A DNA stretch of 6,704 nt from Acidobacteriaceae bacterium (GCA_003164255.1 PLST01000544.1:1-6704), one strand, 5' to 3'; counted from the stretch's first letter, positions 1-6,646 are shown. Notes: generated by a model from the letters alone, not told the origin. Made by a program: numbers and translations.

Positions 1-704
1 ACTACAAAAAGCGAGGCATAGTGTACGGACTGAAGGTAGTCCATTGCAGCGTCGGAAGGATGCCAGAGCCTTGGCGCCAACATCGGAAGAAGAAATAGAC
101 TGACGGCAAAGATCAACTGCTTGATTCTTCCTAAACTCAAAACTATTGCACACAATAAGGGGAACAAAAGCGAAATGCGCATCTCTTGAACTAGTGACCA
201 GATAGGAGGATTAAGTGTAGCGGTTTGGTAATGTCCTATGAATAATACATGTTGCAAAACCAGGCCCCAGCCTGGTTGAAAATGCCAGGAAACATCCGCC
301 CCATAGCTCCAACCGGCTGGAAGATGCCAAGAAACATGCCCTGAAAGATTTGCTGCGTCGCTAAGAGCGCGCTGAACCATAATGGCAAAGACCAGGGCGA
401 CAATGTACGGCATGTAAATACGAAAGACTCTTCGTACTACAAAAACTGAATATTTCTGCGCCCGTGACTTTGTGGCTGGTATGGAAAGCACGAATCCACT
501 GAGAACGAAAAAGAGAATCACCGCTTCAGGGCCTGCGCAAAGCGGCTGTGTAACATAATCAACGGCTCGGCGAAATAGAATCGATGTGCCAGGCAATGCA
601 TTGGCAGACCATGCACCTCTAAGATGGTAGAGCACAACGCTTAATGCCGCGAGTCCGCGAACAGAGTCAAGCTCATCAAATCGCTCTGCCGATTCCGAGA
701 TCAA
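1..704 (-). CDS. Acyltransferase-3 family integral membrane protein (probable polysaccharide O-acyltransferase), 3' end cut by the window
   Basis: My own translation of the minus strand from 704 to 1 is open for 234 codons and runs off the window edge; family members are usually about 350-400 residues, so roughly the last third is missing. Visible hallmarks of the acyltransferase-3 (OafA/NodX-like) family are the R-X10-H motif (R16 in SVRGLAAL, H27 in LYH), the FFVLSGF segment at 65-71, the RXXR motif R92-V-F-R95, and the NPPIWSLVQEMR segment at 165-176 followed by hydrophobic membrane stretches. Members move an acyl group, often acetyl, from the cytoplasmic donor onto sugars or lipids at the inner membrane. 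The only start I can find between the in-frame upstream stop and the first conserved motif is TTG at 704; no strong Shine-Dalgarno precedes it. It lies 226 bp downstream of the glycosyltransferase stop on the same strand, suggesting it modifies the same polysaccharide. GC is about 48% in bases 1-600, lower than in its neighbours. Family confident; substrate and start uncertain. Confidence 0.88.
   Translation of the reverse strand, partial: MISESAERFDELDSVRGLAALSVVLYHLRGAWSANALPGTSILFRRAVDYVTQPLCAGPEAVILFFVLSGFVLSIPATKSRAQKYSVFVVRRVFRIYMPYIVALVFAIMVQRALSDAANLSGHVSWHLPAGWSYGADVSWHFQPGWGLVLQHVLFIGHYQTATLNPPIWSLVQEMRISLLFPLLCAIVLSLGRIKQLIFAVSLFLLPMLAPRLWHPSDAAMDYLQSVHYASLFV
267..335 (-). repeat. 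Internal 42-bp-period partial duplication inside the acyltransferase gene
   Basis: Two 27-base copies, at 309-335 and 267-293, encode VSWHLPAGW (residues 124-132) and VSWHFQPGW (138-146). By hand alignment 21 of 27 bases match, with a period of exactly 42 bases (14 codons), so the frame is kept. It sits between the hydrophobic segment after the RXXR motif and the WSLVQEMR segment, probably a loop. Whether this is a recent duplication or two related Trp/Pro-rich turns cannot be told from one sequence. Confidence 0.55.
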
Positions 705-930
705 GAGAGAATTTCTTTCAAAATGCCGCTTGCAGGTTCTCGCCCTATGAAATCAAGCAAATGATCCAGATGAGCTGTGATGGAAAAGTAAGTCAAGATA
801 TCTGGAACCTTTTCGGGCTTGCTCCCCGGCTGTCGTCACCATTTGCCGCGGCTCTGACGGCTGTCACGGTTTGATATTGCATTTCTCCGGTCATCACCAG
901 CCCGCCTGATGAATTCCTGCGACACGCCGC
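705..930. other. Intergenic gap between glycosyltransferase and acyltransferase; no firm signal
   Basis: This 226-bp gap contains no gene I can support. On the minus strand a TTGACT hexamer at 791-796 resembles a -35 element, but nothing like TATAAT lies 16-18 bases downstream. An 8-bp direct repeat GACAGCCG occurs twice about 33 bases apart, and GCCGCGGC is a short palindrome. There is no stem followed by a T-run, so no rho-independent terminator is seen after the glycosyltransferase. The acyltransferase may be transcribed by readthrough or from a promoter I cannot recognise. Confidence 0.3.
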
Positions 931-2067
931 TCAACGTGTAATTGCCTGTTCAATCAAATTCAGAAGATTCGAAACTCCTGCGCTCCAATTGAGCGTTTGC
1001 TTATACCGTTCGAATCCCGCCAGCGAGAGGCGGCGGTAACTGTTGGGATCGTCCAACGTTTCTTGAATCACATCCGCGTACGCGCTTCCTGTTGCGGTCA
1101 TGGGAAGGCAAAATCCTGTCTGCCCGTCCTTCACATAACTTTCAACGCCCCCCGTCCTGGTCGTTACGACTGGAAGCCCAAAAGCAGCCGACTCGCAAAA
1201 AACAATCCCCGCTGCCTCAGCACGCGTCGGCATCACAAAAAACGTCGACGTCGCCAGCAATTGCTCGATCCGCCGCTGTCCGTCCGCCGTTCCCTTGCTG
1301 ATAAAACCAAGTCTTTCTACAAATGGCGCATCCGGCGCATCGCATCCAACCACCTTCAGCACCGCCTTGATTCCTCTTTCGTTCAGCAGCCTGGTTGCCT
1401 CAAAAGCAAGTGCTCCACCTTTTCGGCTCCAATCGACGCCAATGAACAAGAGCACGCAGTCCTGCGCCAGTCGCTTTTCGTTCCAACGGACAATCTGCGC
1501 CGCGTCGTGCTCGACAGAAAGATTGGCTCCGAATTCAATCACCCTGACCTTGTCTGGCGGCGCCTGGTAGAGGCTCTTCACCGTCTCGGCGGCCCAGGTC
1601 GAGGCAAACACCGCGTAAGCGGCACGATCCAGGGCAGACTGTTCCTGATCGTGCGCAATCTTCAATTCACGCGCGGTCATCCTCAAAAAACTTCCGGAAT
1701 AGTAGCCCAGCATTCCTTCAATCACTGCGTCTGTCCAGTACAAAACCGGAATCTTCGCATCCAGCCGCGCAATTGGAATGGACGACGGTGAGAAAACTGC
1801 GTCGAACTTGCCTACCTTCAGTCTCTGGCTTATCTGGGCCGCATAGTGATTCAATGCCAGTGGGCGGCGATCTACCTGCAGACTGGCGCCGGTAACCTTG
1901 GAAAGAATCCTCTGCGGAATAAACCGGTACCTGAGTTGCGACCTATCGGGGGCGATCACCTCAACGTCTATCCCTCTGCCGCGCAGCTCACCCAAAATAA
2001 AAAAAGGGATTCCCGACCATTGTTTCGGGTCTTCCGGATCATGGATTGAAACAAAGGCCAAGCGCAT
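931..2067 (-). CDS. GT4-family (GT-B fold) glycosyltransferase
   Basis: A 378-residue cytoplasmic protein that most likely transfers a sugar from a nucleotide-sugar donor during assembly of the polysaccharide repeat unit. The N-terminal half starts MRLAFVSIHDPEDPKQWSG, typical of the acceptor-side Rossmann domain of GT4 enzymes. The C-terminal half has the hinge/donor-domain opening FIGVDWSRKGG (about 209-218), where the Arg-Lys pair normally contacts donor phosphates. It also has the retaining-GT signature E-X7-E (E284 to E292 in EAAGIVFCE) and the following GLPVVTTRTGGVESYV segment. Length is normal for the family. I chose ATG 2067 because the protein then begins with the usual MRLAFVS strand and GAG lies 7 bases upstream; a TTG at 2079, preceded by AAGGG at 4 bases, would add four residues (MRSD) and is a real alternative. 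The enzyme lies 187 bp downstream of the wzz-like gene on the same strand. Donor sugar, acceptor and linkage cannot be told from the sequence. Confidence 0.93.
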   Translation of the reverse strand: MRLAFVSIHDPEDPKQWSGIPFFILGELRGRGIDVEVIAPDRSQLRYRFIPQRILSKVTGASLQVDRRPLALNHYAAQISQRLKVGKFDAVFSPSSIPIARLDAKIPVLYWTDAVIEGMLGYYSGSFLRMTARELKIAHDQEQSALDRAAYAVFASTWAAETVKSLYQAPPDKVRVIEFGANLSVEHDAAQIVRWNEKRLAQDCVLLFIGVDWSRKGGALAFEATRLLNERGIKAVLKVVGCDAPDAPFVERLGFISKGTADGQRRIEQLLATSTFFVMPTRAEAAGIVFCESAAFGLPVVTTRTGGVESYVKDGQTGFCLPMTATGSAYADVIQETLDDPNSYRRLSLAGFERYKQTLNWSAGVSNLLNLIEQAITR

Positions 2068-2098
2068 ATCAGATCTCAAAGTGCCCTTACAGATCTCC

Positions 2099-2140
2099 GC
2101 CAGCTTTCTGAACGCGTCCCGGCAGAATCCTTACGCTGGC
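2099..2140. other. Nested inverted repeat (possible RNA hairpin) just upstream of the glycosyltransferase
   Basis: GCCAGC at 2099-2104 pairs perfectly with GCTGGC at 2135-2140, and inside it TTCTG at 2106-2110 pairs with CAGAA at 2123-2127. The internal loop is very asymmetric (1 against 7 bases) and the terminal loop is 12 bases. On the minus-strand transcript it ends about 31 bases before ATG 2067 and is not followed by a T-run, so it is not a classic terminator. It could influence mRNA processing or translation of the glycosyltransferase, or be chance in GC-rich DNA. Confidence 0.35.
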
Positions 2141-2254
2141 CCATGCCCTGCAGACTGAAGGTCACCGAGTTCCCCGCTGCTCTCGTACCCGGACGTGCTC
2201 CTTCCCGTGTCCGCACTCTCGAATACCTTGCTGCATCCGTCTTCCTCTCTGGGA

Positions 2255-3568
2255 TCAGCTGGTCGCGCTGGCATTCCGCCTGCGCACACCGCTGAGAGTC
2301 TTCTTCACTCCGGCTACAATTTCAAGAATCAGCTTCTTTGGTTCGGCCTCTCGGTCCATCTGCTCCCAGAACTTGAACCCAACCACCAGCAAACAAGCCA
2401 CTGCGAAAGAAACCAGAGTGCCCACGATCATAATCATTGAACGGACAGGGCCGGACTTGGACTTGGGAATATTGGCGGCATCGAGTACGCGAACGGTCGG
2501 CATCGACTTTACCTCCTCCACCTTCGCCGATTCATATTGTTTGGCGAGGGCTTCCCAAATTGCCTCCTGCACCATCATCTTGCGCTGCAAGTCATAGTAG
2601 GTCACGCCCAAAGTGGACAATTGCGCGGCAGAAGGATAGCCGGCATTACTCGCCGCTCCTTTGCCCCCGCCCGGCTGGCCGCTCATGGCATCGATTTCCT
2701 GTTGCAATTCGCTGATCCGCGCTTCCAGCGACTTGACCCTGCTGTTATCTTCCGAGTAGACCTGCCGCAACGCCGCCAGCTGGCTCCTTGCGTCCGCCAG
2801 CTCTGACTGCAGCCTGATCCCGGCATCCATCATCGCCCGGGCTTGCGAAGCGGCGTCGACCGTCCGGTTTTTTCCTGAGAACTCGCTGAGCGCCTGCGCC
2901 GTATCGTCAAGGTCCTTCTTGATTTCATTCACCCGTCCTTCGAGAAAAATCCGCTCCCTCCGGGCTGAAGACGAGGAATTGTCACTCAATACGCGATTCA
3001 GTTGCGTCACCATGGCATCGGCGATCTTTGCAGCCATCTCGGGATTTAAATCATGAACCGTAATCGTGATGATTCCGGTTCTGTGGTCGCTCTGCGCCGA
3101 GACCTCTCCAGCCAAGACCCCGCGAGCACTGACGGCATTGTCCAGATGGAAATACTTGACAAGATCCAGCTGGGCCACCACTCCATCCTCGACACTCCGG
3201 CTCGAGAGAATACTCACATACAGTTCGCCAGGAGCTTCAAGACCCAGTTCGCCGCTTCCAAGACTGGCTGCAGCACTCCCGCCAGAGAACAGGCCCATAA
3301 GGCCTGAATACGACGAAGATTGGTCGGGGGGCATCAGTGTCGTCGTCGATGTGTAGATGTTCGGCTGCCTGGTCGCATCCACGAATGACAGCAGAATTCC
3401 CGCCAGCACGATGCATAGAACAAATCGCCACCTGGCCCAAACCATGCGAACAAAGTCGGCGATATAGTTGGTCAGAGCTGTGCCTTCTTCTGAAGCTTCG
3501 GGCGGTTCAGGATCATCTGCCGTGGGCCAAAGATCGGTTTCCGTTGTTGCGCTTTCAGATTTGCTCAT
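2255..3568 (-). CDS. Wzz-type polysaccharide co-polymerase / chain-length determinant, without kinase domain
   Basis: A 437-residue inner-membrane protein with the standard co-polymerase layout. It has a cytoplasmic acidic N-tail (1-45), a first membrane segment at about 48-63 (RFVLCIVLAGILLSFV) and a Wzz-type periplasmic start (IYTSTTTLMPP). A Gly/Ser/Ala-rich stretch follows at 85-110, then LYVSILSSRSVEDGVV. A long helical, probably coiled-coil region spans about 203-296, and the typical TVRVLDAANIPKSKSGP motif (358-374) leads into the second membrane segment at about 377-397. About 40 basic residues follow in the cytoplasm, with no Walker motifs and no tyrosine cluster, so it is not a BY-kinase fusion. 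The family controls polymer length with Wzy and contacts the Wza exporter, which matches its position 182 bp downstream of the wza-like gene. A Gly-rich break at 296-310 interrupts the helical region. Start ATG 3568 is supported by the protein, but the AGGAAA Shine-Dalgarno lies 12 bases away, unusually far. Confidence 0.93.
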   Translation of the reverse strand: MSKSESATTETDLWPTADDPEPPEASEEGTALTNYIADFVRMVWARWRFVLCIVLAGILLSFVDATRQPNIYTSTTTLMPPDQSSSYSGLMGLFSGGSAAASLGSGELGLEAPGELYVSILSSRSVEDGVVAQLDLVKYFHLDNAVSARGVLAGEVSAQSDHRTGIITITVHDLNPEMAAKIADAMVTQLNRVLSDNSSSSARRERIFLEGRVNEIKKDLDDTAQALSEFSGKNRTVDAASQARAMMDAGIRLQSELADARSQLAALRQVYSEDNSRVKSLEARISELQQEIDAMSGQPGGGKGAASNAGYPSAAQLSTLGVTYYDLQRKMMVQEAIWEALAKQYESAKVEEVKSMPTVRVLDAANIPKSKSGPVRSMIMIVGTLVSFAVACLLVVGFKFWEQMDREAEPKKLILEIVAGVKKTLSGVRRRNASATS

Positions 3569-3584
3569 GGGGTCATCGTTTCCT
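3565..3584 (-). promoter_or_regulatory. Shine-Dalgarno plus three-codon ORF overlapping the wzz start
   Basis: On the minus strand AGGAAA (3579-3584) is followed by ATGACCCCATGA. The first ATG (3574-3576) is 4 bases past AGGA, opening a Met-Thr-Pro-stop mini-ORF whose TGA overlaps the ATG of the wzz-like gene (3566-3568) in an ATGA junction. The annotated start is 12 bases from the same Shine-Dalgarno. Either ribosomes use the long spacing, or they terminate on the mini-ORF and re-initiate at ATGA. The arrangement is directly visible; its function is inference. Confidence 0.4.
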
Positions 3585-3630
3585 GATAAAGTATTTCGGT
3601 TTTCGCTTTCCGCCAGTCGAACAAGGTAGC

Positions 3631-3673
3631 GCGCAGCCGGGCTGACTTCCGCCGCTCTTCAGCCAAACTGCGC
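3631..3673. other. Nested inverted repeat (possible RNA hairpin) between the exporter and wzz genes
   Basis: GCGCAG (3668-3673) pairs perfectly with CTGCGC (3631-3636), and inside it GGCTGA (3659-3664) pairs perfectly with TCAGCC (3640-3645). A symmetric 3x3 internal loop separates the two 6-bp stems, and the terminal loop has 13 bases. No T-run follows on either strand, so it does not look like an intrinsic terminator. A competing pairing exists: GCTCG (3691-3695) with CGAGC (3672-3676) shares two bases with the outer stem. It may act in mRNA processing or stability between the two cistrons; this is inference. Confidence 0.45.
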
Positions 3674-3750
3674 TCGACGTTCCACCCTTGCGAGCCCGGC
3701 GCATTCAACCCTGGAACAGTGTCGTCTGCCTAACAAACACTCCCGGCCGC

Positions 3751-6570
3751 CTACAGAACTCCTGTTGCCGCCAGGGGAATCGCGGCTGCAGATACCACTT
3801 GTGCCGAGTTCAACAAGGTCTGCCAAACCGAGGATCCGCCCGCAATCTTCTCGGGAACAAAAATCGTATCGCCCGGCCTCATGCGAAGGTCCATGAAGTT
3901 ATTGTTGAACCAGCCTCTTCCTCTTGGCACGACCGATCCGTCAGAGCGCAGAACGTAAATGTCCTTCTTGTTCCCTGACCGCATTGCGCCCCCGCCTTTC
4001 CGCAGGTACCAGCCAAGCTTCTTGCCGGGAGAGTAGCTGATGGCGATCGGGTTGTATACCTGCCCGCTGACGGCCACAAAGCTCGGCCGCTTTGGAATGT
4101 TAAGCGTATCCCCCGCCCGCAATTCGATGTCGGCGGAGGTATTCTCCCAGCGGCTGATATCCGGCGAGATAGTGATCACCAGCCGGCCGCTGGCTGGACG
4201 ATTGCGAAGGGTTGTCAAAATCTCGTTGCGCTGCGCTGTCAGTGACTGTATGTCGCTTGCCCCCTGGCCGAGCGGCCCATTCTTCACCTCGACTGGGGTG
4301 TCTTCAATGCGCTGGATCATCTGCTGGCGCGTCTGTTCGCCCAATTCCCTCACTTGCACGCGCAGCAGCACCGCGGCATACGGATAGGCATCCGGTCGAA
4401 ATCCTCCTGCGCGCTTCAACACTGAGCTCAGCCGCTCTCCATCCTCAATCCCGTAGTTGCCCGTGTGTCCTACTTCCCCTGTCACCGCCACCGAGCCGCC
4501 AATGTCTTGCCAGCCGGCCAGCGCCCGGATGTTGACCGTATCCCCCGGCTTCAGCAGTACATCTGCGCTTTTGTCTCCCTCGAGCGCCTTTTCCAGGTCA
4601 ACATCGTGGCGCTCGAGCACCACTTTCTCGCCTTCCTGCACCGTGTAGGTCACCAGGCCCGCTTTCTCCCGGTATGCGCTTCGCCTGAAGCCTCCCGCCA
4701 TCTTTACCAGCCCCGCAACCGTCATGCCTTGCGACAGCGGATAGGGGCCCGGCCTAACTACTTCGCCCTCAATTCTTACCCTCGGCGAATCAACCTCATA
4801 TCTCCCAAAAACGCGAATCAGGTCGAACGGTTGCAGCGGAATCGAGCTGTTGCCGATCAACACATCCGGCAGATTGAACGGGATCGTCTCCGGTCGATAA
4901 TCGGGCGGCTGCAGCCGAACCAATTCCCCGCGCTCGGCCGGCTCCGGCAACACGTCCTGATAGGAACGCAGCAGGTCCGCAATCGTCATTCCTTCCTTGT
5001 AGGGATACTTCCCTGGATGAAAGACATGGCCTTCCAGATACACCGCTTGGCTGTTGTACGGCTGGATCTGCGAAATCACCACGTCATCGCCGTCCCTCAC
5101 GTTGAACGCGGCAAGCTTCTCGGCTGCCTCCGTCGGATTATCCGGCAGCTCGAGGTTGAACATGGTGCGGCTTTCGTGTGCTTCGATCCGTTCCACATGA
5201 ATCTGTTTCAGGTTGGCAGAGACCAGCACTCCGCCGGCGAGGTCGAGAATCTGGTTCAAACCCTGTTCGCCGTTCAGCTCGTAAATTGCAGGACGGTGCA
5301 CCATCCCTTCCACCGTCACCTGCGGCCCTGCCGGCGGCACCAGCAGCGTGTCCCCCGCCTCGAGCCGGTCATCGCTCGAACGAATTCCATGCAAGAGAAA
5401 ATCGTACAGATCGATCCGGCGCACCAGTTTATCGCCGCGCATCTGGCGCATAATGCGCATTGAGCCGCGGCTTGTGGGCCCGCCCGCCGCATAAAGCGCG
5501 CTCAGTGCCGTCGACAGCGAACTCACATCGTAGGCCCCGGGGCGCTGCACATCGCCCACCACATACACGCGCACGGTACGTAGCCGGCCCAGGGAAATCT
5601 CTACATGCTCGCCGTGAAACTGCGAATCCAGCGTTTTTTGAATCGCGGCCTGCGCCTGCTCGATCGTCAACCCGCTGATCATTACCGGACCCGCTTCCGG
5701 AAGTTCAAGCTGGCCTTGCCTGTCGATGCTTCTATTCAATCGCTGCGCCATGCCGCCCCAGAGATTCAGCGTCAGGTTGTCGCCAGGCCCCAGCACGTAA
5801 TCCGGCCCCGCCGGCAGGTCCATCGGCAGCAGATTTGCATTCCCCGTCCCGATAAGAAAAGCGTCGCTTCCGAATCGCTTCAGCTTCGCCCCCGTCGCTG
5901 AAAACTGAGAATAGATGTCGGTGAGCGAAGGCATATTGCTGTAGGGAATCTTCTGGAGGTGCACCTGGGGATTGTCGGGATTCTCGTAGGGAGCCGTCTC
6001 TCCCCGTCCCGGTTGCGTCGGCCTTCCGGTTCTCGTTGTTGTCCGCGGACCGGCCGTGGTCGATGTAGGCGACGTGGGCCCTTCGGGATTCACGCTATAC
6101 CCACGAGCCACCAGTTCCTTCGTCGCCATCATCCGCGTCTGCTCGCTGTCACGAATACGTTCAGACACCGATCGATTGGTGAGCGTCGTCGGGTCCACTC
6201 CCGACTCCTGGGCAATCTCGTCCTTGATGACATCCAAAAGGTCCGGGTCCGCCTGGAGAATGCTGATGATCTGTGCGGCCGTCATCGTCTGATTTTCCTG
6301 CGCGCCATCTGACGGCGTTGGCTCCATCTGCGGCGCGGGGACCATTTCCGTCGGCGACTGTTCCGAATTCTGGCCCGGCGATTGTTCCGAGTCCTGATTC
6401 GCCGCTTGCCCTTGTTGTTGCTGGCCCGTCTGCGTCTGCGGCGTCGCTGACTGATTCGTCTCGGTGTCGTCAGGTGACTGGGACTGGGCCCAACCGCGGG
6501 TCGCGGCGAAAACTACGCAGAGCAAAAGGGCCAGATTCATGCGGACGAACACTTTTCTCGCTCGGTTCAT
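3751..6570 (-). CDS. Large Wza-type polysaccharide export protein with six SLBB-like repeats
   Basis: A 939-residue exporter that should form the outer-membrane/periplasmic channel for the polysaccharide. In order: a signal peptide (basic RARKVFVR, hydrophobic LALLLCVVFAA at 13-23, cleavage near GWAQ at 26-29); a Gln/Ser/Pro-rich linker (30-94); a charged helical region (96-158); a Thr/Pro/Gly linker (161-198); the Poly_export domain (255-339, YVLGPGDNLTLNLWGG); six SLBB-like units near 334-413, 417-500, 509-589, 597-680, 693-826 and 831-905; and a hydrophobic tail (915-938). Each unit opens with a strand plus a Gly-x-V-x-x-x-x-x-Y-like turn and most end in G/R-DT-or-D-D/L; examples are VEGMVHRPAIY, LEGHVFHPGKY and IEGEVVRPGPY. 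Unit 5 carries an insertion at about 742-791. E. coli Wza is about 380 residues with a lipobox Cys and two SLBB units; no lipobox is seen here. I prefer ATG 6570, which has GAGGA 5 bases upstream and puts the signal peptide at the N terminus. An upstream in-frame ATG at 6621 would add 17 residues but has its AAAGG touching the start codon. Confidence 0.93.
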   Translation of the reverse strand: MNRARKVFVRMNLALLLCVVFAATRGWAQSQSPDDTETNQSATPQTQTGQQQQGQAANQDSEQSPGQNSEQSPTEMVPAPQMEPTPSDGAQENQTMTAAQIISILQADPDLLDVIKDEIAQESGVDPTTLTNRSVSERIRDSEQTRMMATKELVARGYSVNPEGPTSPTSTTAGPRTTTRTGRPTQPGRGETAPYENPDNPQVHLQKIPYSNMPSLTDIYSQFSATGAKLKRFGSDAFLIGTGNANLLPMDLPAGPDYVLGPGDNLTLNLWGGMAQRLNRSIDRQGQLELPEAGPVMISGLTIEQAQAAIQKTLDSQFHGEHVEISLGRLRTVRVYVVGDVQRPGAYDVSSLSTALSALYAAGGPTSRGSMRIMRQMRGDKLVRRIDLYDFLLHGIRSSDDRLEAGDTLLVPPAGPQVTVEGMVHRPAIYELNGEQGLNQILDLAGGVLVSANLKQIHVERIEAHESRTMFNLELPDNPTEAAEKLAAFNVRDGDDVVISQIQPYNSQAVYLEGHVFHPGKYPYKEGMTIADLLRSYQDVLPEPAERGELVRLQPPDYRPETIPFNLPDVLIGNSSIPLQPFDLIRVFGRYEVDSPRVRIEGEVVRPGPYPLSQGMTVAGLVKMAGGFRRSAYREKAGLVTYTVQEGEKVVLERHDVDLEKALEGDKSADVLLKPGDTVNIRALAGWQDIGGSVAVTGEVGHTGNYGIEDGERLSSVLKRAGGFRPDAYPYAAVLLRVQVRELGEQTRQQMIQRIEDTPVEVKNGPLGQGASDIQSLTAQRNEILTTLRNRPASGRLVITISPDISRWENTSADIELRAGDTLNIPKRPSFVAVSGQVYNPIAISYSPGKKLGWYLRKGGGAMRSGNKKDIYVLRSDGSVVPRGRGWFNNNFMDLRMRPGDTIFVPEKIAGGSSVWQTLLNSAQVVSAAAIPLAATGVL
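6353..6396 (-). repeat. Short tandem repeat (24-bp period) in the exporter's Gln/Ser/Pro linker
   Basis: Two 20-base near-identical units at 6353-6372 and 6377-6396 (differing at three positions by eye) are spaced with a 24-base period. They encode two tandem octapeptides, DSEQSPGQ and NSEQSPTE, within the low-complexity linker after the signal peptide. Such repeats vary in copy number easily; here they only lengthen a presumably disordered segment. Confidence 0.6.
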
Positions 6571-6575
6571 GCGCG

Positions 6576-6580
6576 TCCTC
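6576..6580 (-). promoter_or_regulatory. Ribosome binding site deciding the exporter start
   Basis: GAGGA on the minus strand lies 5 bases upstream of ATG 6570, a good Shine-Dalgarno match and spacing. The alternative in-frame ATG at 6621 has AAAGG directly abutting it with no spacer, which disfavours it. Confidence 0.6.
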
Positions 6581-6646
6581 GAGCTACGTGTGCCAATATT
6601 CTCAAGATTCACTTCGTTCATCCTTTAGCGTTTCTTAAAACGCATT

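Noticed and set aside
791..796. TTGACT as a -35 box for the acyltransferase
   Set aside because: No acceptable -10 hexamer occurs 16-18 bases downstream on the minus strand.
644..874. 76-residue plus-strand ORF partly in the 705-930 gap
   Set aside because: Its start overlaps the acyltransferase N terminus in antisense, no Shine-Dalgarno precedes the ATG, and the peptide resembles nothing I know.
793..930. Stop-free extension of 45 codons in frame after the glycosyltransferase TGA
   Set aside because: The protein already ends at a natural family C terminus, and a 45-codon open run is expected by chance about one time in ten; it does not read like a lost domain.
997..1791. 264-residue open frame on the plus strand
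   Set aside because: It is antisense to the glycosyltransferase with its E-X7-E motif; the product is basic and low in recognisable structure, with no good ribosome site.
2068..2254. 24-codon minus-strand ORF in the gap between wzz and glycosyltransferase genes
   Set aside because: It has no Shine-Dalgarno and its basic, low-complexity peptide shows no recognisable feature; random ORFs of this size are common.
4465..5463. 332-residue open frame on the plus strand
   Set aside because: It lies wholly opposite the exporter gene, whose SLBB-type protein is unmistakable. The plus-strand product is rich in Arg, His, Gln and Pro with no recognisable domain, as expected of an antisense shadow in GC-rich DNA.
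6590..6596. TTGGCAC resembling a sigma-54 -24 element upstream of the exporter
   Set aside because: The required GC at the -12 position with correct spacing is absent (TC is found), and it is too close to ATG 6570 for a normal leader.
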